Origin: Luteitalea pratensis
Lineage (GTDB): Bacteria > Acidobacteriota > Vicinamibacteria > Vicinamibacterales > Vicinamibacteraceae
Length of the DNA stretch: 64,000 bases
Direction of reading: 5' to 3'
Assembly (NCBI RefSeq): GCF_001618865.1
Contig: NZ_CP015136.1
Coordinates: 4,995,001-5,059,000, forward strand
How positions within the stretch are numbered: the first letter of the stretch is position 1; each line of letters begins with the position of its first letter. Below the pieces are notes generated by a model. The model was not told the DNA's origin. It worked only from the letters and a program-made list of their open reading frames with translations, and did no database searches. Below are positions 42,546 to 52,463 of this stretch, piece by piece. A program made the position numbers and the translations under genes.

Positions 42546-44855
42546 CTAGGCCGGGAGCTCCATCGTGAACGCCGCCCCGTGCGGGACGCGATCGGAGGCC
42601 TCGATCGTGCCTCCGTGCTCGACGACGATCCGGCGCACGATCGCCAGGCCCAGCCCGCTGTCGCGACCCTTCGTGGAGTAGTACGGCAGGAACAGCTTGC
42701 TGCGATCGGCATCGCCGAGCCCGGGGCCGTCGTCGGCGACGGCGAGACGCGCGACCCGATGCGCCTCGTCCCACGTCGTCTGGACGCTGATCGTGCCGGC
42801 CGCACTCGCGGGCACGCCGCCATGTGCGGACGCCAGTGCTTCGACCGCGTTGTCCACGAGGTTGATGACGACGCGCTTGAACTGCTCCGGGTCGACGCGG
42901 ACGACCGGCATGGCGGGATCGTACTCCCTCGCCACGGTCAGGCGTGGCAGGCCGGTGTAGAGCGCCAGTGCTTCGTCGAGCAGGCCGTGCAGATCCGAGG
43001 GCACGGCCTTGGGCGCCGGCATCCGCGCGAACTGCGAGAACTCGTCGACCAGCCCCTTGAGCGACTCCACGGCCCCGATGATGTTCGTCGAACATTCGTC
43101 GACGAGTTCGCGCGTGGTCGGCGTGGCGGCCATGAAATGCCGCCGGATGCGTTCGGCACTCAGCTGGATCGGGGTCAGCGGGTTCTTGATTTCGTGTGCG
43201 AGGCGCCGGGCCACGTCGCGCCACGCCGAGACGCGCTGGGCGCGGATGAGGGGCGTGACGTCATCGAACACCAGGACCGTCCCCTCGGAACTGCCCTCGT
43301 CGCGCAGCGGCGTCGCCGCCACGGCCAGGTGCAGGTCGCGGCCGTCCCGGACGAGCGCGATCTCGTGTCCCGCCGTACCGCCGCGGGTGCGCGCCGCGGC
43401 CTGGGGAATCGTCAGCAGCGGCCGGAGATCAGCACGTGAGAAGACCTCCTCGAACGACTGCCCCAGCGACGTCTGGTCGAGGCCGAGCAACCGCGCCGCG
43501 GCGCTGTTCATGGTGTTGATCCGGCCGCGCGCGTCGAGCGAGATGACACCTGTCGCGATGCGTTTCAGGATGGTCTCGATGTACCGGCTGCGACCTTCGA
43601 CCTCGCGGCTCTTGCGCTGCACCTCGGCGCGCGACTGCTCCAGTTCGCCGGCCATGGCGTTGAACGCCTCCACGAGCTGCCCGAACTCGTCGGCCGTTTC
43701 CGGTTCGATCCGGTAGTCGAAGTTGCCCTGCCCGATTTCACGCGCGCCCGCGGCGAGCAGCCCGATCGGCCTCGTGATCCGCTTGGCGGTATAGAGCCCG
43801 AGCCAGGTCGCGCTCACCAGGATGAACAGCGTCATCATCAGGAAGAACGACAGGTAGACGCCCTCGATCGGCCGGCGCAGCACGCGCAGTTGCTGGTAGC
43901 CCTCGTACGCTTCGACGATACGGCGACTGTGCTGCGCCAGGCTGCCCGACAGGTGCTCACTGACAATGACCACGCCGACCGGCTCCATCGCGTCGGGCTG
44001 CCGCACGAGTGACGCCGTGCGAATCAGTTCGCCGCCGCTACCGAGGGGCTCGATCACCCGCGTATCGGCACTGCCGGCCGCCACACGCGCGGCGAGCCGA
44101 TCGGCCGAGGCGCGTGGCACGTCGCGCGGCACAGTGGGCGAGGCGACGTCGAACAACGGCATCACTTCGAGCGGATTGGTGCCCTGGAGGATGCGATACA
44201 CCTCGACGAGCGTGGACCGTCCCGAGGCGACTTCGGGAGAGACGCGCGCCCGGATGGTTTCGACATCGCCGCGCTCGATACCTGCGGTAGAGAGCAGGCG
44301 GGCCAGGCGCACCGACTGGCGACTGGTCTGCACCTGGGTGTCCTGGTAGTAGTCGCTGGCGATCTCGCGGGCGGCGGCGAGCACGTCGTCGATCGGTGGC
44401 GCGAACCAGCGGCTCGCGCTGTTGCGAATCAGTTCGCTGCCGACAATCAACACGAGCACGGCGGGGACGAGCGCGAGGCCGAGCATCGCCGCCACGAGCT
44501 TGGCGCGGAACCGTGCGAACGGCAGCGCCCGACGACGCTCGACCAGCAACTTGATGACGTTGCGTGCGAGCACGAAGCCGAGCGCCCCCAGCATCGTGAG
44601 GTCCACGGCAACCAGCGCGTAGAGGACGACCTCGCTGAGCAGGGCCGGCGACAGCCCCGTCGAACGATCGGCGAGCGTGACGAGCGCGACGAGCGCGCCG
44701 ACCAGCAGGCCGATGGCCAGCAGCACGAAGATCGGATTGTCGCGAAGGGGCCGCTGTGGCGGTTGCGGCGGAGCGGGCACGCGCGTAACGGGCGCCCCAG
44801 GCGCCGGCGGCGCCGCGGCCGCGACGGACGTCTCGGTCAGGTTGAGGATGGCCAC
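42546..44855 (-). CDS. NtrY-like membrane histidine kinase
   Basis: 769 residues. Several membrane helices at about 40-65, 75-100 and 118-142, a periplasmic/loop region to about 320, another helix near 335-355, then HAMP (about 360-410), PAS (about 425-530), the phospho-acceptor His in RRLAHEIKNPLTPIQLSAERI (about 553) and HATPase_c with NLVDNAVEAL, DDGPGLG and KGRDSGLGLAI. Partner of the downstream regulator. GTG start one base after the DUF4390 stop. Confidence 0.92.
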   Translation of the reverse strand: MAILNLTETSVAAAAPPAPGAPVTRVPAPPQPPQRPLRDNPIFVLLAIGLLVGALVALVTLADRSTGLSPALLSEVVLYALVAVDLTMLGALGFVLARNVIKLLVERRRALPFARFRAKLVAAMLGLALVPAVLVLIVGSELIRNSASRWFAPPIDDVLAAAREIASDYYQDTQVQTSRQSVRLARLLSTAGIERGDVETIRARVSPEVASGRSTLVEVYRILQGTNPLEVMPLFDVASPTVPRDVPRASADRLAARVAAGSADTRVIEPLGSGGELIRTASLVRQPDAMEPVGVVIVSEHLSGSLAQHSRRIVEAYEGYQQLRVLRRPIEGVYLSFFLMMTLFILVSATWLGLYTAKRITRPIGLLAAGAREIGQGNFDYRIEPETADEFGQLVEAFNAMAGELEQSRAEVQRKSREVEGRSRYIETILKRIATGVISLDARGRINTMNSAAARLLGLDQTSLGQSFEEVFSRADLRPLLTIPQAAARTRGGTAGHEIALVRDGRDLHLAVAATPLRDEGSSEGTVLVFDDVTPLIRAQRVSAWRDVARRLAHEIKNPLTPIQLSAERIRRHFMAATPTTRELVDECSTNIIGAVESLKGLVDEFSQFARMPAPKAVPSDLHGLLDEALALYTGLPRLTVAREYDPAMPVVRVDPEQFKRVVINLVDNAVEALASAHGGVPASAAGTISVQTTWDEAHRVARLAVADDGPGLGDADRSKLFLPYYSTKGRDSGLGLAIVRRIVVEHGGTIEASDRVPHGAAFTMELPA

Positions 44856-44856
44856 G

Positions 44857-45390
44857 TCACGGTCGGAAGCGGAAACTCACGCTGCCGAGCACCGAGCCCG
44901 GGGTCCACGGCCACGCCCAGCCGAGCATGCGTGGGCGGGTCTGCGCCTTGACGTTGACGTGGTACTCGCCGTCCTCCACGAGCCGATGCGCTGACAGCCG
45001 CCGCCCGTGGAACTCGGTGAGCCATTGCAACGCCTTGGCTTCGTCGTCGGTCGTCCGCACTTCCTCGACGCGGCCGTCCTCGATGAAGGTGATCTGGTAG
45101 CGGCGCGTGAGGTTGTCGAAGCGGACGACGGCGGACACGCGCATGTACGCGATGGTCCGGTCGAACCACCAGCGCGACGACTGCTGGAGCGTCACGTCGT
45201 AAGCAAATGTCGTCGGCAGGCCGCTCTGGATGGCGGCGCGGACGGCTTCGGACACCGCGTCGGTGACCTGGAAGCTCACACGCACTTCGCCATCGTGGAG
45301 GGTCGTTTCGACGCGCACGGAGGCGTCGGCCCACGCGGAAGTGGCAAGGCCCAGCACACAGGCCAGCAGCAGCATCGCTCGCAGCCGCAT
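44857..45390 (-). CDS. DUF4390-type secreted protein
   Basis: 177 residues with an N-terminal signal peptide (MLLLACVLGLATSAWA). The rest is beta-rich: VSFQVTDAVSEAVRAAIQSGLPTTFAYDVTL, a Trp-rich block SRWWFDRTI and VRFDNLTRRYQITFIEDGRVEEVRTTDDEAKALQWLTEF. I recognise this pattern as DUF4390, found beside NtrY/NtrX pairs in several bacteria. Periplasmic sensor or accessory role is a guess from context. Confidence 0.8.
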   Translation of the reverse strand: MRLRAMLLLACVLGLATSAWADASVRVETTLHDGEVRVSFQVTDAVSEAVRAAIQSGLPTTFAYDVTLQQSSRWWFDRTIAYMRVSAVVRFDNLTRRYQITFIEDGRVEEVRTTDDEAKALQWLTEFHGRRLSAHRLVEDGEYHVNVKAQTRPRMLGWAWPWTPGSVLGSVSFRFRP

Positions 45391-45392
45391 CG

Positions 45393-45851
45393 TCAGTCCT
45401 TCGATTTGATCAGATCCTCGAGCTCGGTCAGGAACTCGCCGATGTCGCGAAAGTGCCGGTAGACGGACGCGAACCGCACGTAGGCGACCTTGTCCAGCTG
45501 GCGGAGTTCCGACATGACGTGCTGACCGATCTCGGTGGTGCTGATCTCCTTGTCCGGGCGCTCCTGCAACGCCGCCTCCACGCGGTCGGCGACGGCCTCG
45601 AGCGCATTTACGCGGACCGGCCGCTTCTCGCAGGCCTTGAGCAGGCCGGCGATCAGCTTCTGCCGATCGAATCGTTCCCGCCGGCCGTCCTTCTTGACGA
45701 CCATGTACGGGATTTCGTCCACTCGTTCGTACGACGTGAATCGACGGCCGCACTCCAGGCACTCACGACGCCGGCGGATGACCTCGCCCTCGCGGCTCTC
45801 GCGGGAATCTACCACCTTGTCCTGCAGGTGGCCGCAATACGGGCACTTCAT
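45393..45851 (-). CDS. nrdR: Transcriptional repressor NrdR
   Basis: ATP-cone regulator of ribonucleotide reductase genes. MKCPYCG...CLECGRRF zinc ribbon at residues 1-42, then the ATP-cone ([30 protein letters not shown]). The end [25 protein letters not shown] is characteristic. 152 residues. Start overlaps the following membrane protein gene's end (ATGA). Confidence 0.97.
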   Translation of the reverse strand: MKCPYCGHLQDKVVDSRESREGEVIRRRRECLECGRRFTSYERVDEIPYMVVKKDGRRERFDRQKLIAGLLKACEKRPVRVNALEAVADRVEAALQERPDKEISTTEIGQHVMSELRQLDKVAYVRFASVYRHFRDIGEFLTELEDLIKSKD

Positions 45852-46900
45852 CCGGTTTCGCTCCCCTCGAGGGACGCGGTGCCGGGGGGCCCCCCCGTCC
45901 TCGTGATGTCCTCGATGCGCCGCAGCGTCAGGCCCTCCCGCGCCACCAGCACCAGCGTCGCGAGCGACACCGGGATGAACGACAAGGCGTGCAGGGCCAC
46001 GGCGTAGGCGACGGCCCGGTCGTTGTCGGCCGCATACAGCGAGGTCAGGGCCAGGCGCACCGACTCGTGGAAGGCGCCGACCGCGCCCGGCGTGGGCACC
46101 GACACCCCCACGGCCATGAACATCATCACCGTAAACGTGCCGGGAAACGGCAGCGACAGCTCGAATGCGCGCGCCATCGCCCACGTGGTCAGCGCGATGG
46201 AGAGCCACACCGCCACCGACCAGGCAAAGGCCAACCCGAGCGCGGCGGGCGACCGCAGCACCGCAAAGCCGCGGCCGAAGGCCGCCACGACCTTGATCGC
46301 GAGTCGCCCGAATCGCTGCGGCAGGCGCCGGGTGAGGCGCTCGGTCAGTGCGGTCACGCGCTCGGCGTGGCCGGCGAAGACAAACGCCACGGCCAGGCCC
46401 GTCAAGGCCGCGCCAGCCGCGACAAGCCCGCCAAACTGAACTGCCCGGAGCATTTGTCCGTCACTGACAGCGAACCGCGTGTCGAGCAATGCCACGCTGA
46501 GCGCAAACAGGAGCAGCAGCGTGATGATGTCGAGCGCGCGCTCGAGCACGATCGTCGCAAACGTCGCGGTGGGGTCCAGACCGGTGTTGCGCGCGAGCAT
46601 GTACGGCCGCACCACCTCGCCGACGCGGCCGGGCAGCATGGCATTGGCGCCAAACCCGATGATCGTGGCACGAAAGGCGGGCCAGAACGGGACGCGACCA
46701 GCCGGCAACAACAGGTACTGCCAGCGAAAGGTACGGCTGATGAACGTGGCCGCCGAGGCGAGCAGCGCGATGAGCACGCCCCCTGGGTGCGCATGCGCCA
46801 ACTCCCTCCCGACGGCCGACAGGTCGGCCTGCCGCAGGAAGAGCGCGATGAGCGCCACGGTGACGAGCAGGATGCTGAGGTGCTTGAGGTAGCCCGTCAT
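45848..46900 (-). CDS. LPG-synthase-TM/UPF0104 family integral membrane protein
   Basis: 350 residues with about 7-8 hydrophobic helices. [11 protein letters not shown] (about 57-67), [23 protein letters not shown] (about 82-104) and [15 protein letters not shown] (about 280-294) are the signature blocks of the lysylphosphatidylglycerol synthetase TM family (flippase-like). It lacks the C-terminal aminoacyl-transferase domain, so lipid or polyprenyl-linked transport is more likely than LPG synthesis. First gene in the run to nrdR. Confidence 0.85.
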   Translation of the reverse strand: MTGYLKHLSILLVTVALIALFLRQADLSAVGRELAHAHPGGVLIALLASAATFISRTFRWQYLLLPAGRVPFWPAFRATIIGFGANAMLPGRVGEVVRPYMLARNTGLDPTATFATIVLERALDIITLLLLFALSVALLDTRFAVSDGQMLRAVQFGGLVAAGAALTGLAVAFVFAGHAERVTALTERLTRRLPQRFGRLAIKVVAAFGRGFAVLRSPAALGLAFAWSVAVWLSIALTTWAMARAFELSLPFPGTFTVMMFMAVGVSVPTPGAVGAFHESVRLALTSLYAADNDRAVAYAVALHALSFIPVSLATLVLVAREGLTLRRIEDITRTGGPPGTASLEGSETG

Positions 46901-46928
46901 TCGCAGGTGGGCTGTACGGCCGGGACTG

Positions 46929-46935
46929 TACTATA
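46929..46935 (+). promoter_or_regulatory. Candidate -10 of the DUF4097-like gene
   Basis: TACTATA in the 53-base divergent gap, about 19 bases before the ATG. GAGG at 46948-46951 region serves as ribosome site. No strong -35 seen. Confidence 0.35.
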
Positions 46936-46953
46936 GGTTGGGTTTCCGAGGCT

Positions 46954-48096
46954 ATGGGAAAGCGCGAACTGCTACTGCTGGTGGTCTTCGTGGTTCTGGG
47001 CGTGGGCGTCTACCAGGTGTCGGCGCCGGCCGCTCCTGCCGACACTCCGGGTTTCTCGCTGTCGCGGCTGGTGCAGATGGCCAAGGCGCACTTCCACGGC
47101 CCGCAGGTCCGGCGGACGGTGACCCGAACCGCGACACTCACCGTGCCCGAGGACACCGACACGCTCGACCTCGGCGAGATCCGCGGCACCGTCGTCGTCG
47201 AAGGCACGGACCAGGCCGAGGTCTCGGTACGGCTCGAAGCGATGCTCGGGGGCATGGACGACGCCGACGTCGCACGGCAGGAGAAGGCCGTGCAGCTCGA
47301 AATGAAGAGCGACGGCACCACTGCGTCCCTGAGCCTGCAGAGCAGCAATGAGGGGCCCGGCCCCCGCTACGAGATGCGCGGCGGACCTCGTCCCCACTAC
47401 GAGGTGCGCGTCGAGATGCCGAAGCGGCTCAAGCTCCGCCTGGCCGGTCGTGGCACCGCGGAAGTGAGCGGCATCGCAGGGCTGGAACTGGACGAGTATC
47501 GCGGCGAACTCACGACCGAAGCCGTATCCGGACCGATCACCGGCGACATCCGTGACGCGCGAGCCGAATTCGGCGCCGGCGCGATTCTCGACCTGGACAC
47601 CAAGAACGGACGAATCCGCGCCGAGGGCCCGGCGTCGGTCAACCTGCGCAGCGAGCGCGGGTCGGTCGACATCGTGGATCCGAAGGGCGCCGTCGCCATC
47701 AAGACCGATTTCGCGCGGATGGACATCCGGGGCACGGGCGGGCCGGTGACGATCACCGGCGAGGGTGGGGTCATCGATCTGCGAGACGTGGCCCACCCAC
47801 TCACAATCGAGGCCGACCGCCTGACGGTGTCGGCTGAACTCGCCACACCAGTGGCGACGACGATCACGGTGAGCGATGACACGGTGGACGTCACGCTGCC
47901 GCGTCAGGGTGGCGTGCAACTCGAAGCGAGCATCGAGGACGGCGCGCTGCGCCTGCCAGGCGATCTCACGTCCACGAAGAACGACCAGACCGAATCGGTC
48001 AGCGCCGCTATCGCCGGCGGCGGCCCGATCGTGAAGATCGTCGTCAAGGGCGGAGAAGTCCGCATCCGGTCGCGCGCGCCGCAGCCGGGCACGTAA
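46954..48096 (+). CDS. DUF4097-like beta-strand-repeat protein
   Basis: 380 residues with one N-terminal membrane helix or signal (LLLLVVFVVLGVGVYQV). The remainder is beta-repeat: TLTVPEDTDTLDLGEIRGTVVVEGT, RLAGRGTAEVSGIAG, LTTEAVSGPITGDIRD, LDLDTKNGRIRAEG, VNLRSERGSVDIVDPKG and VTITGEGGVIDLRD. Such short strand-turn repeats resemble DUF4097/adhesin-type parallel beta solenoids. Probably exported and envelope-associated; function unknown. Diverges from the LPG-TM gene. Confidence 0.75.
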   Translation: MGKRELLLLVVFVVLGVGVYQVSAPAAPADTPGFSLSRLVQMAKAHFHGPQVRRTVTRTATLTVPEDTDTLDLGEIRGTVVVEGTDQAEVSVRLEAMLGGMDDADVARQEKAVQLEMKSDGTTASLSLQSSNEGPGPRYEMRGGPRPHYEVRVEMPKRLKLRLAGRGTAEVSGIAGLELDEYRGELTTEAVSGPITGDIRDARAEFGAGAILDLDTKNGRIRAEGPASVNLRSERGSVDIVDPKGAVAIKTDFARMDIRGTGGPVTITGEGGVIDLRDVAHPLTIEADRLTVSAELATPVATTITVSDDTVDVTLPRQGGVQLEASIEDGALRLPGDLTSTKNDQTESVSAAIAGGGPIVKIVVKGGEVRIRSRAPQPGT

Positions 48097-48098
48097 GG

Positions 48099-48170
48099 AC
48101 AGGAACACAGGACAACAGGAACTCAGGAACTCAGGAGGATAAGTTCCTGCGTTCCTGTGTTGCTTTGCTC
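48099..48170. repeat. CAGGAACAC/CAGGAACTC tandem words with inverted copies
   Basis: Several near-copies of AGGAACACA and AGGAACTC on plus are followed by GTTCCTGCGTTCCTGTGTT, their reverse complement (9-bp AACACAGGA/TCCTGTGTT). The whole stretch separates convergent genes and could form a terminator-like hairpin. The same 8-mer CAGGAACA occurs inside a gene at 62656-62691. Confidence 0.7.
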
Positions 48171-48173
48171 CTC

Positions 48174-51100
48174 CTAGAAGGAGTATCGCGCACTCAGCAA
48201 CACGGTTCGCTTGCCCCAGTCGTTCGTGTTGGTGCCGAACGCCGTGTTATTCATGCTGTTCACCGGCACGCCGTAGTTGTCCTGGTTGAAGGCGTTGAAC
48301 AGATCGACCCGGACGAACACGCTGTCGTTCTCGAACGGCAGCGAGAAGCGGCGCCCGAAGCTCAGGTCCCAGTTGTACCAGGCGGGCGCTCGCAGCGTGT
48401 TGCGACCGAGGTTGCCGTTGCCGAGGCTGTTGAGCAGCGGCAGGCCGTTGGTCCCGACCGGCACGAGGAACATCCCCGACGTCGTGAACGTGCGCAGGTT
48501 CCCGGTATCGGGGTCCGGCGTCAGCGTACCCGCCGGATCGAAGTTGGGTCGATCGCCGCCGGCGCCGTTGCCGTTGGTATCCACGCTCGTGACGATCGTG
48601 AAGGGCTGGCCGGACTGGCCGACGTAGGCGCCGGCAACTTGCCAGCCACCCGTCAGCTGCCGGAAGAAGGCGTTGCCTACGCCCGTCGTTTCGTACAGCC
48701 AGGTGGCGACAACGCGGTGCGTCCTGTCGAATGCCGACAGGCTCCACTCCGCGTCGATGTTGTTGAAGTCCTGCGGGATCTGCGGCGACCCGCCGGTGAT
48801 GGTCGCCACGCCGAGCGACTCGTCGTTGTTGGACTCGTTTCGGCTGAACGTGTAGTTGGCGCGGAACTGCAGGCCTTTCGATAGGCGGCGGGTGAAGCTC
48901 ACGTACGCCGAGTGGTAGTTGCCCTCGGCGGTGGTCGCGATGAGCACCCGTGGGCCGAACTCCGGGAAGACGCGGCGCGCCTGGGCGGTGGGGATCGAGG
49001 TTCCGCTGAGCGTCTGGCGGACGGTCGCCGCCTGTGCCTCGGTGAGCACCGCCGGATTGGCCTGCAGCTGGTTGACGCCATTGCGGCTCTGGCTCCCGTT
49101 GTAGCCGAACTCGATGCTTGTCGTGCCCGAGAGCTCGCGCGCGAATGACAGCGACCAGTAGTTGCTGCGCGGGTACTGCGCGTCCACCGGGGTGTTGACG
49201 TACTGCGCTACCGGGTTGAACACGGCGCTGCCGCCCACGGGCAGTAGGTTCGGGTAGGTGTCAAACACGTTGTCCACGCGCGGGACGACGACACGCGGGT
49301 AGTTCGAGGCGTTCACGGTGAGGATGTTGTAGAAGAGGACGTCATACCCGACGCCATAGCCGCCACGAAGGACGCTCTGCCCCTCACTGCCGAACAGGCC
49401 GCCGAGAACCCCGCCGTCCGGCCGCGGCGTCCAGGCGAAGCCCACGCGGGGGGCCCAGTTGTTGTTGTCGCGCTGCACCGGTCCGGGCACCAGCGCGCCG
49501 AGCGACTCCTGGTCTTCGGCGCCGAAGAAGCCGAGCGGCACCGAGCTGTTCTCGTACCGCAGGCCGAGGTTGAGCGTGAAGTCGGGCGTGAGCTTGAAGT
49601 CGTCCTGTGCGAAGAAGTACAGCTGCGTCTGTCGCGCGTCGAAGCTGGCGGTCTGCTGCGCCTGGACGAACGAGATCGCGAAGTTGTTCACGTAGTCCTG
49701 CAGGTTGTTGAACGTGTAGGTGCCCTTCGAGTCGAAGGCCGCCTGGTTGTCCAGCTGCAGGTAGCGCAGGTCGCCGCCGAACTTGAGCGAGTGACGGCCC
49801 GTCTGCCAGGAGAACACGTCCTGGAACTGGAACGAGTTCTGGATGCGCCCCTGCGGGAAGTTGCTCAACCCGCCGATCGTGAACAGGCTCGTGAGCGTGG
49901 TGCTGGGCGTGACCGGGTCGGCCTCCGGGAACGAAAGGTCGCGGCGGATGTACGAGAAGCGGAACTCGTTGAGCTGCCGCGCGCTGAGCACGCGTGTGTG
50001 GCTCAACGCGAGGTTGGTGTCCTTGGTGGCCGACTCGGCGGCGAACAGGCTGCCGAACTGCAGGTTGCTCGCGGCGTTCTGCGTGGTCGGACGATCGGAG
50101 ATGAACCGGCCCGTGATCGTGTCGTTGGACGTCATCGCCCAGTCCACGCGACCGATGGTGTTGTACGCGTCGCGGTCCTGCTGGATCGGCAGGTTCACCT
50201 GGCCGATCTCGACGGGTACGCCGTTGACCGGCGTGGTGCGGACGTTGGTAAACGCCGGGTTGCTTGAATACACCTGCTGCAGGAAGCCGATCGAGTTGAG
50301 CACCGCCGCGCGGCTGGCTGCGGTCTGGCCCGAACGCAGCGGCACGTTCTGCAGCGTCGCGTAGCCGGACTGCGTGGGAATGTTGGCCGTCGAGCCCGGA
50401 CCGCCGTCCTCGCGCCGGATGTCGGCCTGGAACAGCCCGAAGAAGAACAGCTTGTTGCGCGCGATTGGACCGCCGATGCCGCCGCCGACCTGGTGGCGCG
50501 TGTAGCCGGCCGGATCGTCGAAGCCGGTCCGCTTCTCCACGTTGGTACGCGCGTTGTATTTGCTGTTGGCGTAGTAGTCGAAGACGTCGCCGCGGAACGC
50601 GTTGGTGCCCGAACGCGTGATGACGTTGAACTGCGCGCCGGAGCTGCGGCCGTATTCCACGTTGTACGGGTTGGTCTGGACGGCGATCTCCTGCACGGCC
50701 TCGGGGACGACGGGCGTCGTCGAGATCGTGACGCTCACGTCGTTGTTGTCCGACCCGTCGATCATGAAGTTGTTGTTGCGGGTGCGCTGGCCGTTGGCCG
50801 AGATGCCCTCGGCGCCGGGACCGGACACGACGTTGGGCGAGAGCAGCGCCACGCGGGTGACGTCACGCGTCGGCGAGATCGGGAGCTCCACGACCTGTCG
50901 CGCGTTCATGACCACCCCGACCGTCGCATTGGTGCGGTTGATCGCGACACCGGTGGCCTCGGCGACCACCTGCACCGTCTCCTCCAGGCCGCCGACCGTC
51001 AGCGCCGGGTTCAGCGTCGCCTCCTGACCGGAGGCGACGCGGATGTCCTTGGTCTCGAAGGTCTTGAACCCCTGGAGTTCGACGCGCACAGTGTAGGGCC

Positions 51101-51338
51101 CGGGTTCCAGCGCTGGAGCGCGATAGACGCCCGCCTCGTTGGACGTGGTTGTGCGGGCCACGCCGGTTTCTTGATTGGTGAGGGTCACCGTCACGCCCGG
51201 CAGCACACCGCCGCCCGCATCGGTGACGGTCCCGGAGATGATCCCGCGAGTCAGCTGCGCAGCGGCCGGCAGGGCCGTGGCGCACAGGGCAAGGCATGCC
51301 GCCGCAATGCGGAGGCCCACACGTCGTCTCGACATCAT
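48174..51338 (-). CDS. TonB-dependent receptor, Oar-like, with carboxypeptidase-regulatory domain
   Basis: 1054 residues. Signal peptide ending PAAAQ (about 28). CarboxypepD_reg-like domain (about 30-115: GIISGTVTDAGGGVLPGVTVTLTN...YTVRVELQGFKTF). Plug domain (about 120-260, with LSPNVVSGPG and NNFMIDGSDNND...VEYGRSSGAQFNVITRSGTN). A large beta-barrel follows, ending in aromatic Phe (ARYSF). No TonB-box substrate hint is visible; such receptors are very numerous in this group and the ligand, possibly glycans, is unknown. The TonB-like protein at 55241-56185 may energise it. RBS GAGGAG before ATGATG. Confidence 0.93.
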   Translation of the reverse strand: MMSRRRVGLRIAAACLALCATALPAAAQLTRGIISGTVTDAGGGVLPGVTVTLTNQETGVARTTTSNEAGVYRAPALEPGPYTVRVELQGFKTFETKDIRVASGQEATLNPALTVGGLEETVQVVAEATGVAINRTNATVGVVMNARQVVELPISPTRDVTRVALLSPNVVSGPGAEGISANGQRTRNNNFMIDGSDNNDVSVTISTTPVVPEAVQEIAVQTNPYNVEYGRSSGAQFNVITRSGTNAFRGDVFDYYANSKYNARTNVEKRTGFDDPAGYTRHQVGGGIGGPIARNKLFFFGLFQADIRREDGGPGSTANIPTQSGYATLQNVPLRSGQTAASRAAVLNSIGFLQQVYSSNPAFTNVRTTPVNGVPVEIGQVNLPIQQDRDAYNTIGRVDWAMTSNDTITGRFISDRPTTQNAASNLQFGSLFAAESATKDTNLALSHTRVLSARQLNEFRFSYIRRDLSFPEADPVTPSTTLTSLFTIGGLSNFPQGRIQNSFQFQDVFSWQTGRHSLKFGGDLRYLQLDNQAAFDSKGTYTFNNLQDYVNNFAISFVQAQQTASFDARQTQLYFFAQDDFKLTPDFTLNLGLRYENSSVPLGFFGAEDQESLGALVPGPVQRDNNNWAPRVGFAWTPRPDGGVLGGLFGSEGQSVLRGGYGVGYDVLFYNILTVNASNYPRVVVPRVDNVFDTYPNLLPVGGSAVFNPVAQYVNTPVDAQYPRSNYWSLSFARELSGTTSIEFGYNGSQSRNGVNQLQANPAVLTEAQAATVRQTLSGTSIPTAQARRVFPEFGPRVLIATTAEGNYHSAYVSFTRRLSKGLQFRANYTFSRNESNNDESLGVATITGGSPQIPQDFNNIDAEWSLSAFDRTHRVVATWLYETTGVGNAFFRQLTGGWQVAGAYVGQSGQPFTIVTSVDTNGNGAGGDRPNFDPAGTLTPDPDTGNLRTFTTSGMFLVPVGTNGLPLLNSLGNGNLGRNTLRAPAWYNWDLSFGRRFSLPFENDSVFVRVDLFNAFNQDNYGVPVNSMNNTAFGTNTNDWGKRTVLLSARYSF

Positions 51339-51502
51339 CGCTCCTCACTCCAAGGTAAACACGGGGTATCCCGAGTTTGACGCGCCCAGGTGGAGTTTGG
51401 TGATTATGAACGCGCAGTGAGCTGGGACGAATCGGCAACGCCCCGGTGCGCCGGGGTACGAGCCGCTGGCGCGACCGGGGGTGTCGGGCCACAGGGAATC
51501 GC

Positions 51503-51508
51503 GCTATC
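51503..51508 (+). promoter_or_regulatory. Candidate -10 of purC
   Basis: TATCCT in the divergent gap, 34 bases before the GTG start of purC. A -35 match is not evident. The 200-base gap holds no other gene. Confidence 0.3.
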
Positions 51509-51542
51509 CTGTCGAGCCGTCCGTTCGGGAAGGTACCATCCA

Positions 51543-52451
51543 GTGTCCGCGTCCCCACTCCTCTCCACTCCGGCCATCGGCCTGCCGCTCCTCAGGCGCG
51601 GCAAGGTTCGCGACGTCTTCGAGGCCGGGGACGACCAGCTGCTGATCGTCGCCACGGACCGCATTTCCGCGTTCGATCACGTACTGGGATCGGGCATCCC
51701 GGACAAGGGCCGGATCCTCACGCAGCTGTCGGCATTCTGGTTCGGGCGTCTCGGTGAGGTGACGCCCCACCACGTGCTGTCGACCGATGTCGCCGACTTC
51801 CCCGCCGCCACGCGCTCGGCCGCGGCGGATTTGGCCGGCCGCTCGATGCTGGTGCGCCGGACCCGGCCGCTGCCGGTGGAATGCGTTGCGCGCGGCTATC
51901 TCGAGGGCTCGGGCTGGAAGGACTACCAGGCGACGGGCACGCTGTGCGGACACCACCTGCCGGCAGGCCTGCGGCAGTGCGATCAGCTACCGGCCCCGCT
52001 GTTCACGCCAGCCACGAAGGCAGAGTCCGGGCATGACGAGAACATCACCGAAGCGCAGGCCGCGGCCGTCCTCGGCCCGGACGTTTTCAGCCAGGTGAAG
52101 GCGCTCACGCTGGCGCTCTACACGGCAGGCGCGGCGCATGCCGCCGCACGCGGCATCCTGGTGGCCGACACGAAGTTCGAGTTCGGGCTCGTCGACCAGA
52201 ATGGCACGGCACGGGTGATTCTCATCGACGAGGTCCTGACGCCGGACTCGTCTCGCTTCTGGCCAGCGGACCAGTACGCGCCGGGCGGCCCCCAGCCCAG
52301 CTTCGACAAGCAGTTCGTCCGCGAGTACCTCGAGCGGATCGCGTGGAACAAGCAGCCGCCGGTCCCGTCGCTGCCAGACGATGTAGTCGCGCGTACGCGC
52401 GACAAGTACCTGGACGCCTTTCGTCGCCTGACCGGCGCCGATCTCGCCTGA
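51543..52451 (+). CDS. purC: SAICAR synthetase PurC
   Basis: Purine synthesis enzyme joining CAIR and aspartate. LRRGKVRDVFEAG (about 16-28), ATDRISAFDHVLGSGIPDKG (about 37-56), LVRRTRPLPVECVARGYLEGSGWKDY (about 103-128), KAESGHDENIT, and TKFEFGL near 211 with IDEVLTPDSSRFWP. 302 residues, the longer yeast-like type. The GTG start fits the first family residues; the frame is open upstream into non-homologous sequence. Confidence 0.94.
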   Translation: MSASPLLSTPAIGLPLLRRGKVRDVFEAGDDQLLIVATDRISAFDHVLGSGIPDKGRILTQLSAFWFGRLGEVTPHHVLSTDVADFPAATRSAAADLAGRSMLVRRTRPLPVECVARGYLEGSGWKDYQATGTLCGHHLPAGLRQCDQLPAPLFTPATKAESGHDENITEAQAAAVLGPDVFSQVKALTLALYTAGAAHAAARGILVADTKFEFGLVDQNGTARVILIDEVLTPDSSRFWPADQYAPGGPQPSFDKQFVREYLERIAWNKQPPVPSLPDDVVARTRDKYLDAFRRLTGADLA

Positions 52452-52463
52452 TCGAGCCTGCCC

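Noticed and set aside
41328-43439. 703-codon plus-strand frame over ntrX/ntrY
   Set aside because: Shadow of two well-supported regulatory genes; no domain or plausible ribosome site.
51377-51405. TTGACG plus TTAT promoter-like pair in the gap upstream of purC
   Set aside because: It would start transcription about 140 bases before purC with no gene or conserved leader, and the -10 match is poor.
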